Origin: Caecitellus pseudoparvulus | Lineage: Eukaryota > Bigyra: Bicosoecida | Reading direction: 5' to 3' | DNA length: 64,000 nt | Assembly: GCA_965644315.1 (NCBI GenBank) | Contig: CBFFRQ010000039.1 | Location: 124,001 to 188,000 of the forward strand | Made by a program: the position numbers and the translations under genes | Part shown: positions 8,681 to 18,817 of the stretch, in pieces | How positions within the stretch are numbered: position 1 is the first letter of the stretch | Layout: each line of letters opens with the position of its first letter | The notes under the pieces: generated by a model | Seen by the model: only the letters and a program-made list of their open reading frames with translations | Database searches by the model: none | Told to the model about the DNA's origin: nothing

Positions 8681-11600
8681 TTATTTCGTACCCCCAACAC
8701 TGCGCCCTGAAGTCGACTCACGCTGTGGCCCCTTGAGGTGCTCCTGGCGGGGCTTGAGTCTGCGCTGCGCTGCTGCTCGCAGGCCACTCCATGCGCCCGA
8801 CACCTGCTGCACATCTGCCACGGCCAAGGGAGTGGGGCTCGCCAGGGGACACATGCTGGACACTCTGCAGTCCAGGCTGGTGCCCACCGCCGAGCCTGCC
8901 GCTTCCAGCGCCGCTGAGAGGGCCAGCCGTAGAGGCAGCACGCTGGCGTTGGCAGAGTGTACTGCGTTCAGCAGCGCTGTGACTCCCGCCTCCCCACTGG
9001 CCTGGTGCTGGCCCTCTGCGCCGCCTTCCTCCCCACGCAACAACCCATTTGCCCGAGCAAGGGCTGCACGGGTGGCTTCGTTCTGCTCCCGCAGCGCCGC
9101 TATGGCCGCCGCAGTCTCCTGCCCCTGCCGCTGCAGCGCTGCTTGCAGTGACCCGGCTGCCTCCTGCGCCCGGGCCAACGCTCGAGCTTGAGCAGTGGAG
9201 GCAGCCAGACGCTGGCTGAGCTGCTCCGTGCGCAGGTTTGCTTGTCGCGTCAGTTCCTCCTGCTGCTTCAGAGCCTGTGCAGTTTCCGCATGCGCCTCGT
9301 GCGCCACGGACAGCGACGTCAGAGCTGCCTCTGTCCGCCGCACCTTGCGCACTGCATCCAGCACGCCCTGCACCCAGGTGGGCACGGCGCTTGAGTGGGT
9401 GAAGGCAGGCTCGTCACGCTCCTGACTTGCCAGCGCTGGTTGTGCTGACAGCACTGTGCACGGCTGCAGAGCGTCACGCATTTCCGCCGCAGCGGTGTGT
9501 GCGCCGCCCAGTGCGGCAGATGCAGCCGCCAGGGTGGAGGTGACGCCCTGCCACAGTGACTCGTCCATAATTGGTTCGTCCTCGCTGCCTTCGTCGTCGG
9601 ACACCCAGCCCTCTCCGGGCGGCTGTTCGGCCGCCGCCACCTCCGCCGCCTGAGCTGCTGCACGTGCCTCTCGCACAGCGCCCTCGACGCTGACGAACAG
9701 GTCGTCGACGGCGTCTTCTGCGGCACGCAGTGCCTCTGCAAAGGCCTCCATGGCGGCGTGCGTGGCAGCAGTGTCGAAGGTGCCGCGGGCCACAGAGGCT
9801 GTGCGCGCGAGCGGCGCCAGCAGCAGGAACGGCGCCCAGTGTGGCGCCTGTGCCTCCTCACTGCCTGCCGCAGCCAGCAACGCCTGCACACTGCTGCGCA
9901 GAGCCCCCTCCTGGCCTGCGGTGGGAGCTGCATGCAGCATCTTGCAGTGCTGGGCGATGCAGCCGGGCAGCTCGCTGAGCTGTGGCGCAGTGGCCGCGGG
10001 CACGCCTTGGCCGCTGCTTGCACCGGCGTGCGTGGCGAGGGAGGTGGCACCCTCGCCAGCGATGTGGTGCACCGTGGACACGAGGCAGGCATGCAGGGCG
10101 GCGACATCGCTCTTGACCTGTCGCAGTGCCGCCAGGGGTGGCGCGTGGGGTGTCACGGCAGCCACCAGCGCGGCCGAGGCAGACACCTGCCCCCACAGAC
10201 CAGCGACACGGGAGCTGCCAGACAGCAGGCGGTGCGAAACTGTGCCTGCCAGCATGACTGGCAGGTCGGCGGCTGGCAAGGGTCCCAGTGGCGACGGCGT
10301 CAGTGGCAGGCGCAGTGCCAGGGAAGGTGGCGCGTCAGCTTCGCCGTCCCCTGTGGCGGGCGAGGCAACTGCCTCCACACACGACACATGCAGGCGGGCC
10401 GACGCCAGCAGCACGTCAGCCAGGGCGCTCCACACTGGCGCATCGCTCATGTCATGCACTGCCTGTGCAGCACTGGCAACGTTGGCGCCCGGCGCAAACA
10501 GCAGCACCGCCGGCCCTTCCGCTTCGCTTGCATGCCGCAGCAGTGGGCGCGCATCCTCGCCTCCACGCAGCAGGCACTGCAGTACCTGCCGCACGAGCGA
10601 CACCATGCGTTGCAAGGGGGCAGCGCCTTCGTCCATGAGTTTCTGCAGGGCCCCCGGCTTCACCTCCTGGCCGCCGGGGAACAGCCCTCCGCACACCAGC
10701 CCAGCGACGTGCAGCGCCACCTGCCCCGCGGCAGCCAGCAGGCGGCACACAGCCAGGCCACGCTGCATGTCCAGATAGGCAGGCGCAGCTTGTTCCCACA
10801 CTGCAGTGGGGGGCTCGGCGGAGCTGCTGAGCAGCAGGTGCACCCCGCCGCCCCCGCCACCACAGTGCGTCAGCACGTGCTGCTCAGCCTGACGTGTCGC
10901 TGCTGCCAACACGAGCGCGGGCTGCACCAGGGCCACCAGTGGGTGCAGGGCATGCTGCACGGGTTTGGGGACCAAGGCCCCGCCCAGGGGCGCTTCCCAT
11001 GCGGCAGGGGCCAAGGTGGTGTCAGCCTCTGCTGCCATCCACAACGCCGCAGCACTGCGCAGTGCAGCTTGCGACGTGAGGCCCGCAGACAGAATGCGGC
11101 GCATGCGGGCTTGACGCTCGGACTGGCTCTCGTGCGCAGTGCGCAGTTCAGTGGCGACTCGGCGGAAACGCGTGCGCAGTGACTCCAGCGCCACAGCATA
11201 CCGCCCAGCGGAAGTGCGAGCCTCAGCCTCCGCAGCACCCGCACGTGCGATGGCCTGCTGCAGCTGAGCTGAGCGTTCCCGTTCGGCGTGCAAGCAGCCT
11301 TGCAAGTGACGGATGCTCAGTGCCTGCTCCTGCTCAATGTCTTCCGTGGCTCGCAGCAGCGCACGTGTGTCTTGCAAAGTGGCCTTCACCGCCGCCAGAC
11401 GCTCCCCCAGCGCCAAGTTTTTGTCAGACAGCGCTTCCACCATGCTCTCATACGCAGAAGCCGCGTCCACGTACTCGTGCAGCTCCGCCATCTCTGCCTT
11501 CAACTCCGCCACTGTCCCCGCCGAGGCGGCAGCTTCCTGCCGCGCAGCGTCAGCCCCAGCCGCCGCAGTGGCCAACTCGTCCAAACGCCGCTCCAAGCTA

Positions 11601-13432
11601 CGCCGCTCAGCAGCCGTGGCCTGGCGCAGGGTGGCCAGGGCTTCTCGCAGCTGGATGTTCTGCGCACGCAGCACGTCCCCGCCGCCGTCCCCGCTAGCGC
11701 TGGCCTCGGCGCGAAGCTGAGTCAGCTCCAGCTGGGCTGCCGCCAGCGCTTCCGCCGCCTTCGCCGCCCCCGCTTCCGCTTCCAGGGCCATTTCCTGCGC
11801 GATGTCGCGCTCCAGCACCGCCTCCTCCTTGTCCAAGTTGGCGTTCTCCAGGGCAGCCTGCAGGCGTGCCACCTCCTCCTCAGCCTCCGCCGCCCGACGA
11901 GTAAGTTTGCGAGCTGTGGTGGCGGCAGCCAGCTCCACCTCCCGCACCGCCTTGGCAGGCGTCAGCAGCGCCGCATCCGACGCCTCCTGGTGTGCCTCAT
12001 CCAACTCTGCATCCGCCTCAGCCACTGCTGTCGCGGACTCAGCCAGGCGCTGCCGCAGCTCAGCGATTGTGGCGTTGGCTGACCTCTCAGCTTCTGCCGC
12101 TGCCTGCGCTGCACGCTCCGCCTCTGCCTTCCACACACTGCGCTGCGCTGCCAGTTCCTCCTTCGCAGCCTGGCAGGCAGCCCTCGCCTCCTCTGCCTCT
12201 GCTTTGGCTCGAGCACTTTCGGCTTCGTGGCGCTGCACACTGGCCTGCAGCGCAGCGACTTTTTCCTGCGAAGCTGACAGCTCTGCAGCCGCTTCTTCCC
12301 GAACACGCTCCACAGCGCTGGCCACATCCTCGCCTTCATCGTCACTCCCGCTGCCACTGTCACTGTCACTGTCGCTACTCGTGGTACTGCTCGCGTCAGT
12401 GGCAGCTGCGGGTTGCGCCCGCTCCGCCTCCATCGCAGCCTCTGTCGCGGCAGCCAGCTGGGCGGTGACTTGCTCCAGCTGCGCTTGCAGCTCGCCCGAC
12501 TGCGCCGCCGCCTGATCGCGAGCAGCCTGGACCTCCCGCACAGCATCTTGTGCAGCTTGCAGCTGTGCTTCCAGTTCCCCTCTCTCTGCCGCCGCCTGGC
12601 GTTTGTACTGCTGCAAAGCCGACTGTGCTGCTGCCAGCTCAGCGCCCTGCTCTGCGAGAGTGGTGCGCAGCTTGACCACCTGAGCAGCTGTGCGCTTGAC
12701 AGCCGAAGTAGGCACCTCCTTCGTCGGAGTTTCGCGGGCAGCGCCTTCCTCGTCGCCGCCAGGGCTGCTGCTGCGCAGGGTACGCCTGGCGGTGGACTGC
12801 CCGGTCCGGCTCTTGCGGGGGATGGCGCTGCCTTGCGCCGACGCAGGTGTGCGTGCAGACTGTGGTGTGGCAGGCTTGGCCTTGGCGGGCACCAGGCCCT
12901 TCTTCTCGATGCGCTTGTTCGCGGCCGCTTTGCGAGCGCGCAGCTCTTCCAGGCGGCTGGCAGGCTTGCTTGGCGGAGAGGGCTCGCTGGACGCCGCCGC
13001 AGGCGAGGACGCCTCGGCGGCAGCAGCCTTGCTCACAAGGACGAGCTGTGGTCCTTTCACAAAAAGGCCATGTGCCTCTTTCGTTTCAAAGTACTGCGGG
13101 GGCAGCACGGCGAGGGCAAGTGGCAGGCGCACTGCGAAACGCCAGTCAGCGTAACGCCAGGGCACCACCACACACCCTCTTCCCTTGGACACAGCCATCG
13201 TTCTTCCCATCAGGCGTGTCCAACTCAATGCCATACCAGATTCCCGAGGAGAACTGCAGGGGGCAGCGAGCGGCCTTGCTCAGTGCAGCGTCGTTGGTTG
13301 CCCGGCAATGCAGAAACATACCTCTGTCTCGCCAGCGAAGCGCACCACTCCCTCTCGCCCCGCACTGGAGACGCGGTCTCCCACGTCAAAGGTCTCCTTC
13401 GCCAGGCGCTTCGATCGCCGGGTCGCCGCCAT
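8681..13432 (-). CDS. DCTN1: Dynactin subunit 1 (p150Glued-like)
   Basis: Three exons, 13432-13322, 13253-13176 and 13093-8681, give 1533 residues. Introns of 68 bp (GTATGT) and 82 bp (GTGTGT) interrupt the CAP-Gly domain; splicing restores it at residues 15-75 with FSSGIWYGIELD, GKNDG and HGLFVKGPQL. A basic segment follows (ELRARKAAANKRIEKKG), as in p150. Long Ala/Glu-rich coiled coils then run to about residue 700, with an acidic Ser/Asp tract near 295. The segments LRAQNIQLREALATLR (near 533) and YESMVEALSDKNLALGERL (near 610) match the conserved inter-coil region of p150. A less regular middle and a final coiled coil complete the order. p150 binds microtubule plus ends and links dynein to cargo. 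The length is somewhat above that of animal p150 (about 1280). Confidence 0.9.
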
Positions 13433-13953
13433 GGCGTGGTGGTGGGATACCGCCCACACCGTCAGCGAAGCAGAGAGGTGACGCGGCGTTTGGAGCTGCT
13501 TTGGCGACGCGCTGGGCCAGTGTGGGAAACTTGGGAGCTGGCTGTGTTCAGCTACCACCTTGGGTCGCCACCGGTACGCCTGCGTGGCCGGAGCAACGCG
13601 CTCGCGCTAGAAGCTCTGGCTTTCCGTTTTTACTCCGCCGAGAAGGCTGCTCTTGGCCTCCCGCTGCTGCGTTTGAGCCGGCCCACCGTCCCATGCCACG
13701 AACAACACAGAGTCCAAGACACACACCACGACCCAGACAGGCCAAGGCCCGTGTGCGGCGGCGGCAGGCCGGGCTTGTGCACGTTCAGCCAGGGACGGGG
13801 GGTGCGCACAGGTGGCGAAAGTGAAGTGCAAGGGCTTCACTTGCCATACATGCCTCACAACCCACCAACCCACACAGGCACTCGCAGCTGCCACAACCCG
13901 CCCAGTCGCGCAAACCGACACGCACACCCTCCACCTCACCCACCCATCCCATC
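13433..13953. other. Intergenic between divergent genes
   Basis: These 521 bp separate the dynactin start from the hypothetical gene on the other strand. Several GC-rich open frames cross it in all frames, but none has a coherent protein. It probably carries both promoters. I see no TATA box and no TTTCCGCA copy. Confidence 0.4.
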
Positions 13954-14766
13954 ATGCAGCGCCCAGGAAGTGAGGTGGCTGCAGGGCGGCGTCTGCGCGC
14001 ATCGCCCGACATCACACCGTGGCCGGCGGCACACACCTCCTCCGCGCCGGTTCGCACGTGCCAAGACGAGCAGCCGGACGGCGAAGAGCATGCTTGCGCC
14101 ACGCCCTCCCTCGCCTTGAGCGCACCCTTCCCAGTGCAGCCTCTGGAGCTGCCCTCAGTGGCGGGCCGGGGGGGTCTCTGGCACGGCGAGGCCCTGCCGC
14201 GGGAGCCCCACATCAGTCCCCGCACCATCCCCACCACGGCGCACCCTCCAGGCTCGGAGGGCAGCGCCTCACAGCACAGCAGCCCTCTCGCAGGGAGCAG
14301 TCCATGCATTTTCCTGCCACCTGTCCAGGCTCGAGGCTCGGCTCCCGGCGGCCTCGAGCAAGGCAACGCCCAGCATGGGCTGCAACGCTGTGGCAACCTT
14401 CCCCGGGCCGCTCTCCCCTTCCCCTCGGCACACTCACACACAGCGCTGCCGCCCCCCGACGCCGCAACCAGGCAGTCCTCCAGGTGCAGCAGCTACGATT
14501 TGACGCCCCGACGCACGCTGTGTCTGCCGGTACAGGGTGGGGATGGCAGCAGCTGGCCGGAGGGTGGCGAGCGAGCCGCAGCGGCAGCAGCCGCACTTCA
14601 CCAGACGGCTGCCTTGCCGTGGCTGTCGGTGGGCTGCTTCACGACGCCAGGAGCCACAGAGCCCATCACACTGCAAGGCACAAGCTCTCTCAGGGTGCAG
14701 GTGGTGCAGGGTGCCGCGGCGGCCTCGTGCCCCCCTCCCGCGGGCCCTTCGCCAGGCATGGCGTGA
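13954..14766 (+). CDS. Low-complexity hypothetical protein
   Basis: A possible 270-residue protein starting MQRPGSEVAAGRRLRASPD. It is rich in Pro, Ser, Ala and His, with no domain, membrane segment or repeat that I recognise. The frame was preferred over the overlapping one at 14019-14795 because its third positions are more G/C-biased and its composition is less Arg-rich. Support is weak: no family match, no introns, and open frames are common by chance at this GC content. It could be a real disordered protein or non-coding sequence. Confidence 0.35.
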   Translation: MQRPGSEVAAGRRLRASPDITPWPAAHTSSAPVRTCQDEQPDGEEHACATPSLALSAPFPVQPLELPSVAGRGGLWHGEALPREPHISPRTIPTTAHPPGSEGSASQHSSPLAGSSPCIFLPPVQARGSAPGGLEQGNAQHGLQRCGNLPRAALPFPSAHSHTALPPPDAATRQSSRCSSYDLTPRRTLCLPVQGGDGSSWPEGGERAAAAAAALHQTAALPWLSVGCFTTPGATEPITLQGTSSLRVQVVQGAAAASCPPPAGPSPGMA

Positions 14767-15213
14767 CGCACGCTCTGCCCTGCCACAGCCAGTGAACCAG
14801 CCATCCTCCCAGGCCCCACGAGGTGTCGTGCTCAGCAGGACGTATAGCAGGGGCCGTCTCAGCAGGCGCTGTACGTGGAGCCCGCGCTGCACGCTGGCAT
14901 GGCAGTGCGGCTGACTCCGGTGTGAGTTCCATGCGTGTGGTGGCGTTTCGCGCAGTGTCTGCGGCTGGGTAGGTTGCACGGTGCAAACTTCAGCCAGGCG
15001 GCCATGGCGTGCCCTGCCCAGCCGACCACGCCCATGCACCTGGTGGCCACGGAAAAGCGCAAATTCGCCGTTGTCGCCCTGTTTTGTTGTTGGGGGGTGG
15101 CCCCTGCAGGTGCACTGCGAGGCCAGTGCCGCTGCGATTGCACCGAGGCTGGCTGATGCAGTGACCACTGAACTGGGGACGTTAGGGGTCGGTGGCAACT
15201 GCAGCATCATGCG
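14767..15213. other. Intergenic, convergent 3' ends
   Basis: A 447-bp region between the end of the hypothetical plus-strand gene and the stop of the minus-strand PLP enzyme. Short minus-strand open frames occur here, but none has a recognisable product. It is probably the two 3' untranslated regions. Confidence 0.4.
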
Positions 15214-16522
15214 TCAGTGTGCCTTGGAAGCAGCTGCTTGGGCCAGCATGGCCACCTTGTCCAGGGGCAGGTTTGCCCCGCAGCAAACCACAGCAGCGTT
15301 GCAGCCAGCAAAGTCCGCAGCGCGAGCACGGAATGCTGCCAGCGCGACGCCAGCTGAGCCCTCGATAATCTTGTGCTGCTCAGCCATGAAATCCTGCATG
15401 GCCTCTGCGATGGCTGCCTCTGACACTAGCACCCACTCATCCACACCCTCGGCACAGGCAGCAAAGGTGAGCGAACCAGCTTCGATGCCGCCAGCAGTGC
15501 CGTCCGACCAGGTGGCACCGTTGGCAAACTCGCCCTCCCCCAGCACACGACCTGCTTGCAGGCTAGCGTGCATGCAGGCATTGGAGGCCGGCTGGCAGCC
15601 GACGACCTTGACGTGGGGCGCGACAGCCTTCAAGTGGCTCGCGATTCCCGCAATCATGCCGCCGCCGCCCACAGGGACGAAGACGGCATGCAGGTCCTGC
15701 ACCTGCTGCAGCAACTCCACAGCAATGGTGCCCTGGCCGGCAGCCACCTCCAAGTCGTTGTAGGGGGAGATGAACTCGCCGCCTGCAGCTGCTGCAGCCT
15801 CCCTCGCTGCAACTTCCGCACGCTCACAGTCGTCAGCTTCCACCAGGCACAGCCGGGCGCCCTGGGCCCGCAGCGCCGACACCTTGGCGGCACTCGCATT
15901 GCTCGGCAAGTAGATGCAGAAATCCGCGCCGGGCGCCAGGGTCTTCAACGCGTATGTCACGGCCAAGGCGTGGTTGCCAGTGGACGCTGTGGTCACAAGC
16001 GGCAGCCTGGCAGAGCGAGCGCTCAGCTGGAGGACCTTGTTCACTGCACCCCGCGCCTTGAAGCTGCCAGTCACCTGTGCGCAGCGGAAACCTGGTTGTG
16101 AGCTGCTTAGCTGCGGCCTGGCTGAGCGGCAGCCCCGACTCCGCCCAGCGCTTATGTGCCGCTGCCGTGCACAAATGCAAGCCAGCGAAGGCGGTCCACG
16201 CCGTGGCGCGTGCGAAAGGCACACGCACCTGCTCGCTTTCCAGCTTCAAAAACACCTTCGCTGGGCGGCCACTGGAATCAGCGCCTGCCAGCGTGGACAG
16301 GGCAGGCGACAGCACCACAGGCGTGCGCAGGACGTGGCTCGGAACGACGACAGCGGCGTCCTGCACTGCCTCTGCGATGCGCTGCAGCACCGTGGGCGCT
16401 GGCGGAGTAGAGGCCTGACGTTTGGCCAACCGCGTGCGCAGGCCGTGTACCATGGCAGCGGATGCCGCAAATGCAGCTGCCAACACCGGCCACATGGGTT
16501 CTGGGCTGGCAGAGGTGGACAT
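15214..16522 (-). CDS. PLP-dependent serine/threonine dehydratase or serine racemase
   Basis: Two exons, 16522-16229 and 16074-15214, give 384 residues. The 154-bp intron (GTGCGT..CACAG) falls inside the PLP-binding signature, which splicing restores as LESEQVTGSFKARGA with the Schiff-base Lys at 104. Other fold-type II hallmarks are present: STGNHALAV for substrate binding, the phosphate-binding VPVGGGGMIAGI loop, and a C-terminal CCGAN where the family usually has SGGN or CGGN. The family deaminates L-Ser or L-Thr to pyruvate or 2-oxobutyrate, or racemises serine; the sequence alone does not separate these. No ACT regulatory domain follows, so it resembles the catabolic/racemase branch. The first 35 residues hold a hydrophobic stretch and basic residues (WPVLAAAFAASAAMVHGLRTR), suggesting an organelle-targeting or membrane-anchor sequence. 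Confidence 0.88.
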
Positions 16523-16549
16523 TTCGGACGGCGGAGTTTGGGGAAGCGA

Positions 16550-16557
16550 TTTCCGCA
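16550..16557 (+). promoter_or_regulatory. TTTCCGCA octamer upstream of the PLP enzyme
   Basis: The copy lies 27 bp upstream of the minus-strand ATG at 16522 and reads TGCGGAAA in the gene's direction. Its position matches that of several other copies near gene starts. Function is inferred only. Confidence 0.25.
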
Positions 16558-16687
16558 CACACTGCCACTCACGCTGGCGAGCTGCATGCACGCCACACAG
16601 TACGGACAAGGGGACAAGCGCAAGTTTTGGATTGTGATCTGGTGTCTGACACGGCCTTGGAGCGCAGCTCAGGACCCTTCGGGGCGC

Positions 16688-18295
16688 TCAGCCTGACGCC
16701 GGCACGCCGGAGGCACACCAAGCCTGAGAGTAAATGCAGTCCCAGCCGTTGCAAGGACTGGCCACCGTCCAGCCTTCGTGTTCCGGCAGCTCCGCCCGCG
16801 TGACACCATCAGGCATGGTTGCACCGACCCCTGGCGCGCCACCTGCCGCGTGCACGTGGCAAGCCATGGCTTCGGCGCTGCGTGCTGCGTTTCCACCGGC
16901 ACTGGCCAAGGGCGCCGCCAGGTCACGCCGCACCACCTGCACCAGATCGTCTGTGACGCGGTACATGAGAGGCGCCAGCTGGCCCATGTTCAAGCCCATG
17001 TCTGGCCCAGGGTTCCACTCCAGCAGCACCGGCGAGCCGTTCTCCCGAAGCAGGAAATCCACGCCAAACAGCTCAAAAGAGCCTGGCAGCGGAGCCAGCG
17101 CACCGAACGCGCCCTTGTACGAATGCAGCATGTGGGCGAGGCACGTGCGCAGTCCACGCCACACGTGTGCCAAGCCGCCGTCACAGGGCAGGTGAGTGTT
17201 GCTCATGAGGTGCAAGTGGTCAGCCTCCACATATGCCCCGTGCTGCTGCGCCAAGTACGTGTTGGTGATGTGGCCCCAGTGACTCTCCCCGCCAGACTGG
17301 CCAGCGACAGTGCCGTACTGCGCCACAGCTGCCAGTGCCTGCCCCTCTCTGTACATGTACGCGTTCAGCGCCGACGTCAGCAGCACATACACACGGAGGT
17401 GGAATTTGCACCCACTCAACAGCATGGGGCGTGCAATGTACTCTTGCAAGACCCACTCGGATATATCAGAGTGTTCTGAGACCACTTCCTGCACCACTTC
17501 CATGCTGTCCAGCACCGTCACCTCAGCGCCCTTGTTGGCGATGCTCGGCTTCAGGATCCACAGGGGCGCGGCCGCGCCGCCGTCCCCTGCTCCAGCCCTT
17601 GCCGCATCCACGGCCGCTTCAGCCTCCCACAGTGCATCGGCCAGAGCAGAGGCTCGGTCCACTCGCAGGCCGCCTGGTGCCAGGCTGGGGTTGAACACCG
17701 CCAGCGTGTTGATGACGACGCTGTCCGGCAGGCACTTGTGCTGGCACAGGTGGCCCTCTGGTGATGACGCCAGGTGTGCCTGCATGTGCCGTGCCAAGTG
17801 CGCCTTGCGAGACAGGCCCTTGCGTGTGAAGAAGTAGTTGCTGCAGCGCAGGGCTGTAGCGCGAGCCTGGGGCGGCAGCTCTGGCGGCGGGGCGGCGGTG
17901 GCCCCTCCCCTGCTCCTCGCCGCAGCCTCCTTCGCCAGGGCCAGCAGCGGGTCCCAGTGCTGCCACTCGTACTCGGTCAGCCACAGCTCAGCAGCGGGAG
18001 GACCGTGCACAGCGTCGTCAGGGTCGCCGTCGGGCGCTGCCGGTGCCACACAGGGCCACATGTCGCGCCGAGAGCAAGCGCCTTCCCCTTCGCGTGGCTG
18101 CACTGCAGCGAGGAACGAGCCAGGGCGACGCAAGACGGCGGCAGCGTACAGCCTGTGCATGCTGGGGCACTCCATGTCTACAAAGACGAGGGGCTGGCTC
18201 CCGTTGTATGCATAGTAGCCCATGCGAGTGAGCCCTTCATCTGCCAACACCAGGGATGCAGTGTGGTGGGGCGAACCAATTTCCGCAGCCTGCAT
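16688..18295 (-). CDS. Tubulin-tyrosine-ligase family protein
   Basis: A single-exon 535-residue protein of the ATP-grasp TTL family, which adds Tyr, Glu or Gly to tubulin C-termini. Motifs in order: WILKPSIANKGAEVTVLDS (from residue 246) for the ATP-binding lysine; WVLQEYIARPMLL; KFHLRVYVLLTS; HITNTYLAQQ; and FELFGVDFLLRENGSPVLLE followed by WNPGPD, with Glu426 and Asn428 as likely metal ligands. All core motifs are present, so it should be active. The compact single-domain form resembles TTL and the yeast Pby1 ligase domain more than the long TTLL glutamylases. The start at MQAAEIGSP was chosen; the frame remains open 225 nt upstream, and a downstream Met (MGYYAYNGSQ) is also possible. It is divergent from the ENaC-like gene. 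Confidence 0.85.
   Translation of the reverse strand: MQAAEIGSPHHTASLVLADEGLTRMGYYAYNGSQPLVFVDMECPSMHRLYAAAVLRRPGSFLAAVQPREGEGACSRRDMWPCVAPAAPDGDPDDAVHGPPAAELWLTEYEWQHWDPLLALAKEAAARSRGGATAAPPPELPPQARATALRCSNYFFTRKGLSRKAHLARHMQAHLASSPEGHLCQHKCLPDSVVINTLAVFNPSLAPGGLRVDRASALADALWEAEAAVDAARAGAGDGGAAAPLWILKPSIANKGAEVTVLDSMEVVQEVVSEHSDISEWVLQEYIARPMLLSGCKFHLRVYVLLTSALNAYMYREGQALAAVAQYGTVAGQSGGESHWGHITNTYLAQQHGAYVEADHLHLMSNTHLPCDGGLAHVWRGLRTCLAHMLHSYKGAFGALAPLPGSFELFGVDFLLRENGSPVLLEWNPGPDMGLNMGQLAPLMYRVTDDLVQVVRRDLAAPLASAGGNAARSAEAMACHVHAAGGAPGVGATMPDGVTRAELPEHEGWTVASPCNGWDCIYSQAWCASGVPASG
18277..18288 (+). promoter_or_regulatory. CAATTTCCGCAG element at the TTL gene start
   Basis: The longest form of the recurrent octamer. 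It lies 7 bp inside the proposed minus-strand TTL start (ATG at 18295). If the true start were the next in-frame Met it would sit just upstream, as at other genes. The role is inferred. Confidence 0.2.
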
Positions 18296-18817
18296 CTTCC
18301 CCTTCGATTCGGGAAGCCCAGAACAGCGACGGCCCAAGCGCCGGCGTGGGGCGCACGCAGTGGCGAACAGTTGGGACCACTTGCCATGGGCGCATTCCTC
18401 GGAAATGGCACGTTTGTCACGTCGTTTTTGAGCCAACACGGCACGTGTGCCCAGTTCCCCGCGGCTCTGGCCGGGCCAGGCACGGCAGCGGCGGAGCACG
18501 CCAGACTGCGTCTGCTGCACCTGGCCTGGAAAGGTCTATATGGTCCTTCGATTTCCCAACGCTACTTTGCAAGCCTTCTCGGGTCGGGGTCGCTCCGGCG
18601 TTGCTCTGCGCACCTCCCACACATCCTGCGATCTACCATGCTGGCACGTTGACGGGCCGCGCTCACTGCGCCAGAAGTTACAAAATCTAAAACATCCGCA
18701 TTCTGCACAGGTGATAGACTACATAGATCCAGCTTCTCCTAATCAGATACCAGCCGGAGAAGTGCTGCCTTGGCGCTTTGCGTGCTTGCGAGGTGCAGTT
18801 TCCGCAGCACGCGAGGC
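18296..18817. promoter_or_regulatory. Divergent promoter region, TTL / ENaC-like channel
   Basis: These 522 bp lie between divergent starts. The stretch 18660-18760 is markedly AT-richer than the window. A TTTCCGCA copy is at 18799-18806, close to the channel start, and a TATATGG sequence at about 18537 has no evident target. A 5' untranslated intron ending at the TTTCCGCAG is possible. Confidence 0.4.
18799..18806 (+). promoter_or_regulatory. TTTCCGCA octamer upstream of the channel gene
   Basis: The copy lies 11 bp upstream of the ATG at 18818. Because it is followed by G it could alternatively be a 3' splice site (TTTCCGCAG) of an untranslated first intron, as at 1462-1470. Confidence 0.25.

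Noticed and set aside
14019-14795. A 258-codon plus-strand frame overlapping the hypothetical gene at 13954.
   Set aside because: Arg/Gly/Ala-heavy composition and poorer third-position bias suggest a shadow frame.
14434-15210. A 258-codon minus-strand frame upstream of nothing recognisable.
   Set aside because: No domain, Cys/His/Arg-rich composition typical of shadow frames, and no suitable promoter context.
18534-18542. TCTATATGG as a TATA box for the ENaC-like or TTL gene.
   Set aside because: It is about 240-280 bp from either start, and most genes here lack TATA elements.
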